From contig JAPOWQ010000062.1 in assembly GCA_026707585.1 (NCBI GenBank), forward strand, positions 1-64,000: a stretch of 64,000 nt of DNA, read 5' to 3'. This stretch comes from Chloroflexota bacterium (lineage in GTDB: Bacteria; Chloroflexota; UBA11872). Position 1 is the first letter of the stretch. Each line of letters opens with the position of its first letter. The notes beneath the pieces were generated by a model. That model ran no database searches. It was not told the origin of the DNA and worked only from the letters and a program-made list of their open reading frames with translations. Of the stretch, positions 59,474 to 64,000 are shown one piece after another. The translations under genes and the position numbers were made by a program.

Positions 59474-60580
59474 TCAGCCCAGGTCGGCGCGAATCTCGTC
59501 GATGGTCATCGGCCGGCGGGTCGTCAGGCTCCGGGAGATGGCCTCAAGCGCCAGCAGGTTCTCGTAGCCGTCCCACAGCGTGGGCTTGCAGGGATCGCCG
59601 CCGCGGACGGCGGCGGCGAAGGCCGCCAGCTGGTCCACGTAGCCGAAGGCTTTCTCGGCCGGATACTGGCGGGGCACCTGCCAGGTCTGCGCGGGCATGA
59701 CCTCGTAGAAGATCCCAAACTCCGGTTCGGCGGGTTCCACGCGCCGGTGGCCGGTGTCCTCGGGGCGTTGGAGGTACGAGACCCGGTCCAGGTCAACGAC
59801 GTCCACGCTGGTTCCGGCGCTGCCCGTGATGGTCGTGCGCATCTGGAAGTAGGGCGTGACCGTGTTCTGATCCAGCACCGCCAGCGTGCCGTTCACAAAC
59901 TCCAGCATCACGATGATCGGGCCCCCGCCGGGAACGCTGCCGCTCTGAACCTGGTAGGCCGTCGCCGTCTCAATCTCGCCCAGGATGCTGCGCGACGTGT
60001 CGACCGGATGCACCGCCTGGTAGTAGAGCAGCCCGCGAACCAGCGGCTCCAGGCCCCAGAACGGCTCGGTCGGTATCTCGCCGCAGTACTTCGTAAACAC
60101 CGTCGTCGGTTCGCCGAACTCCGGCGATGCGGCCATGCGCCGTGCCGTGCGCATGGCCGGCGAGTGCCGCTGGTTGTGACCGATCTGTCCGACCAGGCCC
60201 GCGGCGTCCGCCGCTTCGGCCAGGCGGCGGGCGTCGGCCGGACACAGCCCCGGCGGCTTGTCGATGAGGAGGTGGCAGCCGTGCGCCAGGCACTCCAGGC
60301 CAACCGGGTTCTGCATGGCCGGCGGACCGATCACAACGACGGCCTCGGGCTGCTGCTCCGCCAGCATCCGCGCGGTCTGCGTGTAGACGGCCGGGACATT
60401 CAGGCGTCCGGCCGTGGATCTCGCTCGCGATTCGTCCAGGTCGCAGACCGCGACGACCTCAATCTGGGGCAGGTACGGCAGGCTGGGGTGAATGCAGAAA
60501 CTGGCGTGTCGGCCGCAGCCGATCAATCCCACGCGCACCGGCGGGAGCTCGGATTCAGCCACGAAGTCGTCGGTCTGCAT
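59474..60580 (-). CDS. Gfo/Idh/MocA family oxidoreductase
   Basis: A 368-residue dehydrogenase on the opposite strand to its neighbours. The Rossmann motif is VGLIGCGRHASF, with EVVAVCDLDE; the usual EKP reads DKP in LLIDKPPGLCPADARR, a common variant; the active-site region is YYQAVHPVDTSRSI. It is less similar to the tandem pair than they are to each other. ATG at 60580. It is divergent from the isomerase gene at 60678, so the two likely share the 97-base intergenic promoter region. Confidence 0.92.
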   Translation of the reverse strand: MQTDDFVAESELPPVRVGLIGCGRHASFCIHPSLPYLPQIEVVAVCDLDESRARSTAGRLNVPAVYTQTARMLAEQQPEAVVVIGPPAMQNPVGLECLAHGCHLLIDKPPGLCPADARRLAEAADAAGLVGQIGHNQRHSPAMRTARRMAASPEFGEPTTVFTKYCGEIPTEPFWGLEPLVRGLLYYQAVHPVDTSRSILGEIETATAYQVQSGSVPGGGPIIVMLEFVNGTLAVLDQNTVTPYFQMRTTITGSAGTSVDVVDLDRVSYLQRPEDTGHRRVEPAEPEFGIFYEVMPAQTWQVPRQYPAEKAFGYVDQLAAFAAAVRGGDPCKPTLWDGYENLLALEAISRSLTTRRPMTIDEIRADLG

Positions 60581-60677
60581 TTACGCGCGCCATCGCCTGC
60601 GGCTGGTTTGGTGGTGGGATATCGTAGGTCACCGCGACTCGATTCGCCGTGGCACGGTCGACTAAGGACCAGCTGAA

Positions 60678-61634
60678 ATGAGACTCGGCGGTATCTACCC
60701 AGTCTTCGAGCCAAATGTCGCCCTGCGTCGCGATCCCTCCTATAAGCCTGAGACGCCGCCCAACCTGCGCTTCGTGCGGCCGGACTCGATCGACGACTTC
60801 GACGACATCGTCCCGCAACTCGACCGTTACGGGCTCTCCGCCATCGGCGCACCCGGCGCTATTTGGACCCGGAGCCGCGACGAGTGCGCGGCCTTCGGCG
60901 AGCGTGCGCGAGCACTCGGAATCATGGTCGGCGAGGCCAACTTCAACGACAACCTGATGGTTGCCGACCGCGAACTGGCGGACCAGCGGATCAGCGAAAT
61001 CTGCCGCGGGCTCCTGAACGCCGACGCCATGCAGTGCCGCACCCTCCACATCTTGCCCGGCACCAAGGATCCCGTCGGCGGCCTGCTCACCGCTCATCCC
61101 GATATGTTCACCGACGCCTACAAGGCCGAACTGCGCGAGGTCGTACTCCGCGTCTTGGACGGCCTGGACCTGCAACACACCCGATTCCTGATCGAGCCCT
61201 TCAACCACAGCTTCTTCTACCAGCCGGAGGACATTCGGGAGTTCTACGACGCCGTCGATCATCCCCGCTTCGGATTCCACATGGACGTCGTCAACATGAT
61301 CGCGATGGACACGTACTTCGATACCACCTCCCTCATCCACCGCACCTTCGATCTGCTGGGCGACTTCGTCTACTCCGCCCACGTCAAGGACCTGCTCTGG
61401 GACCACGGGCACCTCACGCTCAAGTGGGACGAGGTGCTCATCGGCGAAGGCACCCTGGACCTGGCCGCCTACCTGCAACGCATGGACGAACTAGACCCTG
61501 ACACCCCCTGCTACTGCGAGCACCTGCCCGACGAGGCGTCCTACGCCCACAACTTTGCGAAAGTGCACGAGACGGCGGAGCGTATCGGGGTCGATGTAAA
61601 GCAGCGGGTGGAACAGTTGGAACTGGGAGGCTGA
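60678..61634 (+). CDS. Sugar-phosphate isomerase/epimerase (xylose-isomerase-like TIM barrel)
   Basis: A 318-residue AP-endonuclease-2/xylose-isomerase-type TIM barrel. Metal-site segments are RFLIEPFNHSFFYQPEDI (Glu), GFHMDVVNMI (His/Asp) and VYSAHVKDLLWDHGHL, with the last Glu in IGEGTLDLAAYL. Such enzymes interconvert keto- and aldo-sugars or epimerise inositol derivatives; the exact substrate is unknown. ATG 60678 lies after AAGGACC. The NIPSNAP gene starts 4 bases after the stop, so at least these two form an operon with the downstream dehydrogenase. Confidence 0.92.
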   Translation: MRLGGIYPVFEPNVALRRDPSYKPETPPNLRFVRPDSIDDFDDIVPQLDRYGLSAIGAPGAIWTRSRDECAAFGERARALGIMVGEANFNDNLMVADRELADQRISEICRGLLNADAMQCRTLHILPGTKDPVGGLLTAHPDMFTDAYKAELREVVLRVLDGLDLQHTRFLIEPFNHSFFYQPEDIREFYDAVDHPRFGFHMDVVNMIAMDTYFDTTSLIHRTFDLLGDFVYSAHVKDLLWDHGHLTLKWDEVLIGEGTLDLAAYLQRMDELDPDTPCYCEHLPDEASYAHNFAKVHETAERIGVDVKQRVEQLELGG

Positions 61635-61638
61635 GGCG

Positions 61639-61959
61639 ATGGTCTACGAACTGCGCGTTTACGAAATCCTGCCGGGCCGAATGCCCGCCATGCTGGCGCG
61701 TCTTGAGCGGGCGTCAGAGGTCTTCCGCCAGCACGGCTTCGACATCGCCGGGGTCTGGACCGAAGTCGTGGACGGCAACCCGCGGCTGATCTACATCAAC
61801 GTCTACGAGAGCCTCGAGGCCCAGCAGCGCCAGTGGGAAGCCTTCGCCCAGGACCCGGCCTGGGCGGCCATCGAGGCCGATTCCGAACAGGACGGACCCA
61901 TCGTGGCCGGGGTCACCAGCACCTTCATGGACCCCGCGTACTTCTCCCCGCTGAAGTAG
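61639..61959 (+). CDS. NIPSNAP family protein
   Basis: A 106-residue protein with the ferredoxin-like NIPSNAP fold: YELRVYEILPGRMPAMLARL at the start, GVWTEVVDGNPRLIYINVYE and a WEAFAQDPAWAA block. Bacterial members sit in catabolic operons and may have monooxygenase-like or chaperone roles; none is firmly assigned. GGAGG lies 8 bases before the ATG at 61639. Its 4-base spacing from the isomerase indicates a shared transcript. Short for the family, which often has two such domains. Confidence 0.9.
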   Translation: MVYELRVYEILPGRMPAMLARLERASEVFRQHGFDIAGVWTEVVDGNPRLIYINVYESLEAQQRQWEAFAQDPAWAAIEADSEQDGPIVAGVTSTFMDPAYFSPLK

Positions 61960-62018
61960 GCAGATTTCGAGGTGCAGGGTCCGGTGGCGAGCGGCACCGA
62001 CCTCATGCCGAGGCGCCC

Positions 62019-63110
62019 GTGAGTAGCCGGAAGCTTGGCATCGGCATCATCGGCGCCGGCCAGATCGCCCGGCTGGCCCACATCGGCGGCTACCAGGCGA
62101 TTCCCGACCAGTGCGAGATCGTCGCCGCGGCCGACGTTTCGCAGGACGCCCTGGCAGCCGTGCAGCGTGACTATGGAATCCCCCAGGTCTTTCGCGACTA
62201 CCACGAGCTACTCAGCCTGGACACCGTGGATGCGGTCAGCGTCTGCGCCTCCAACCCAATCCATCACCCCGCCACCCTGGCCGCGCTGGCGGCAGGCAAG
62301 CACGTCTTTTGCGAGAAGCCGCTGGCGCTGAACGCGGCCGACGCGCGCGAGATGGTGGAGGCCGCCGAAGCCGCCAACCGCATCCTGGCCATCGACTTTC
62401 AAACCCGCTTCGTTCCCCAGGCCGTCGCCCTCAAGCGAATCATCCAGCGCGGCGACCTGGGCGAGATCTACTTCGTCCGCGCCGCCTGGAACCGCCGCCG
62501 GGGAATCGCGCCCCGCACCAAGGGTTCCTTCCACTCCAAGGCCCTTAACGGCGGCGGCGCGCTCATCGACGTGGGCGTGCACGTCATCGACACCGCCCTC
62601 TGGCTCATGGGCGGCCCGCAACCCGTCTCGGTGTCGGGCGCCACCTACCTCAAGATCGGCAACCAGGCCGACGGCGGCTACAACCCCTGGGGCCCCTGGA
62701 ACCACGAGGAAATCGACGTCGACGACTTCGCCCTCGCCCTGATCCGCTGCGACAGCGGCGCCACGCTCTCGCTGGAATGTAGCTGGGCCCTGAACATCGT
62801 CGACGACGAATACCACCGTATCTGGGTCGCCGGCGATCGAGCCGGAGCGGAGGTCATCCTGGGACGCAGCGAAGCGTCAGCGACTCCGCTGCGAATCCTG
62901 ACCGCCGAATCCGACTCCTGGGTCGACCGCGTTCACCAGAACTTCCCGCCCGTTCCCTGGCCCCACCACGCCGCCATCGCGGACTTCGTCCGCGCCGTGC
63001 GTGAAGGCGGCCAGCCCAGATCCACCGGCCACGACGGACTCCGCGTTCAGCAAGTCGTCGACGCCATCTACGCCTCAGCCGACTCTGGTCGAGAGGTCAG
63101 GCTGGATTAG
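62019..63110 (+). CDS. Gfo/Idh/MocA family oxidoreductase
   Basis: A 363-residue dehydrogenase: GIGIIGAGQIARLAHIGGY (Rossmann), EIVAAADVSQ, catalytic VFCEKPLALNAADAR, and the substrate-site block GGGALIDVGVHVIDTALWLMGG. The start is GTG 62019; the frame is open upstream through the NIPSNAP gene but that part is shadow sequence. It lies 59 bases after the NIPSNAP stop on the same strand and likely belongs to the same catabolic operon as the isomerase, a common arrangement for degradation of inositol- or sugar-type compounds. Confidence 0.93.
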   Translation: MSSRKLGIGIIGAGQIARLAHIGGYQAIPDQCEIVAAADVSQDALAAVQRDYGIPQVFRDYHELLSLDTVDAVSVCASNPIHHPATLAALAAGKHVFCEKPLALNAADAREMVEAAEAANRILAIDFQTRFVPQAVALKRIIQRGDLGEIYFVRAAWNRRRGIAPRTKGSFHSKALNGGGALIDVGVHVIDTALWLMGGPQPVSVSGATYLKIGNQADGGYNPWGPWNHEEIDVDDFALALIRCDSGATLSLECSWALNIVDDEYHRIWVAGDRAGAEVILGRSEASATPLRILTAESDSWVDRVHQNFPPVPWPHHAAIADFVRAVREGGQPRSTGHDGLRVQQVVDAIYASADSGREVRLD

Positions 63111-63188
63111 GCGGCGCTCGCAAAGACAGGCCGGCGGCTGCCTAGAATGGCCGGGGCGGCAGGGCGCAGAGATTGGGTGGGAGAGAGT

Positions 63189-64000
63189 ATGCCCGTCTAT
63201 CTGACCGAAGCGGACGTGGACGCGCTGGCGGATATGGAGCTGGCGCTGGCGGCGGTTGAGGGGGCGTTTGACCGGCAGGGTCGGGGCGTGGCGGGAAATG
63301 TGGGGCGACGGCGGGCGACCGTTCCGGCCGGGTCGCTGAACGTGATGGGCGGTGCCGACCAGGAGTTGGGCGCGGCGGGGGCGAAGATCTATGGGACGTT
63401 CGGCGGCGGAGCGCGGTTTGTGGTGGTGCTGTTTGACGTGGCGACGGGATTGCTGCGGGCAGTGATCGAGGCCGGCCGGCTGGGTGAATTGCGGACAGGG
63501 GCGGCGAGCGGGATTTCGAGCAAGTACCTGGCGCGATCGGACAGCCGGGTAGTTGGCTTGATCGGCAGCGGGCGTCAGGCGCGAGCGCAGCTGGAGGCAT
63601 TGAACGGCGTGCATGAGCTGGCGGAAGTGCGAGTGTATTCGCGGAATCCGGCGAATGTAGAGAATTATGTCAAGACGATGCGCGAGCGGGTTGACGCGGA
63701 CCTGATCGCCTGTACGGCGGCGTCGGAGGCGGTGCAGGGGGCGGACATCGCGGTGACGGCGACCACAGCCTCGAGTCCCGTATTGATGGCGGATGACCTT
63801 GAGCCGGGGATGCACGTGGTGGCGATGGGGAGCAATAACCCGGTGCACGGCGAAGTGGACGCGGCCGCGGTGGCGCGGGCGGACCGGGTGTTCGTGGACG
63901 ACCTGGACGGGGCGCACGTGGAGGGTGGAGATCTGATGGCGGCGGAGCGGGCCGGCGTGCTGCAATGGGGCCAGGTGATCGAGCTGGGCCAGGTGGTGGC
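63189..64000 (+). CDS. Ornithine cyclodeaminase / mu-crystallin family protein (3' truncated)
   Basis: The frame starts at ATG 63189 (GGGAGAGAG upstream) and runs past the window end; 270 residues are visible. The N-terminus YLTEADVDALADMELALAAVEGAF, the GAAGAKIYG segment, GRLGELRTGAASGISSKYL and the NAD(H)-binding VVGLIGSGRQARAQLEAL identify the OCD/mu-crystallin family. Later VMAMGSNNP-like VVAMGSNNPVHGEVD is also typical. Members include ornithine cyclodeaminase, alanine dehydrogenase and ketimine reductases; the substrate is open. It follows the dehydrogenase by 78 bases. Confidence 0.92.
   Translation, partial: MPVYLTEADVDALADMELALAAVEGAFDRQGRGVAGNVGRRRATVPAGSLNVMGGADQELGAAGAKIYGTFGGGARFVVVLFDVATGLLRAVIEAGRLGELRTGAASGISSKYLARSDSRVVGLIGSGRQARAQLEALNGVHELAEVRVYSRNPANVENYVKTMRERVDADLIACTAASEAVQGADIAVTATTASSPVLMADDLEPGMHVVAMGSNNPVHGEVDAAAVARADRVFVDDLDGAHVEGGDLMAAERAGVLQWGQVIELGQVV

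Overview
The window reads as a high-GC bacterial chromosome, most likely Chloroflexota. That is inferred from the gene set (Gfo/Idh/MocA dehydrogenases, sugar-phosphate isomerases, S9 peptidases, ABC-2 exporters, a Rv2578c-type radical SAM protein) and from codon bias; no rRNA or marker gene is present to settle it. TGA is used as a normal stop. The only intact tRNA seen is tRNA-Pro(CGG) at 55736-55809.

Layout. (1) 1-3575 is a mobile-element end: a VWA/HExxH metallopeptidase (cut by the window edge), a RadC/JAMM protein and a tyrosine recombinase. (2) 3576-5439 holds only possible gene remnants. (3) 5440-17004 is a class-2-like DISARM anti-phage locus on the minus strand, in transcription order drmE, a broken NERD-UvrD helicase gene, drmA, drmB and drmMII. 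Its methyltransferase is fused to a MIG-type thymine-DNA glycosylase, and no drmC is visible. (4) 18056-23106 is a tightly overlapping four-gene minus-strand operon: adenine methyltransferase, a protein with two GHKL ATPase modules (MORC/Hsp90-like plus histidine-kinase-like), a receiver protein and a ComEC-like metallo-beta-lactamase hydrolase. I know of no named system with this composition; it is the best candidate here for an undescribed defence system. (5) 23107-27842 is sparse and decayed: a DUF1428-like gene, a MetRS gene with a leader hairpin, and a tRNA-Leu-like 3' fragment.

(6) 27843-41327 is more chromosomal in character: GNAT, two ABC-2 exporter operons, homocysteine methyltransferase, a TPR protein, a methyltransferase with an internal stop, and a heterodimeric ABC exporter in which one Walker B aspartate is glycine. 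(7) 42045-46855 is a tandem pair of S9 peptidases that also share an upstream element. (8) 47216-55754 is another accessory stretch: a phosphotransferase, two copies of a 95-residue mobile-element protein (one frameshifted), a nucleotidyltransferase-like protein, a HisN-like phosphatase, and a large serine recombinase whose stop codon lies inside tRNA-Pro. (9) 56012-64000 is a catabolic cluster: four Gfo/Idh/MocA dehydrogenases (two of them a tandem pair), a radical SAM protein, a TIM-barrel sugar-phosphate isomerase, a NIPSNAP protein and an ornithine-cyclodeaminase homologue cut by the window end.

The two defence operons sit side by side, transcribed the same way, between a recombinase gene and a possible tRNA-derived attachment remnant, as expected of a defence island. 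At least three accessory genes carry frameshifts or nonsense codons. This means either decay of the island or assembly errors; raw reads would decide.
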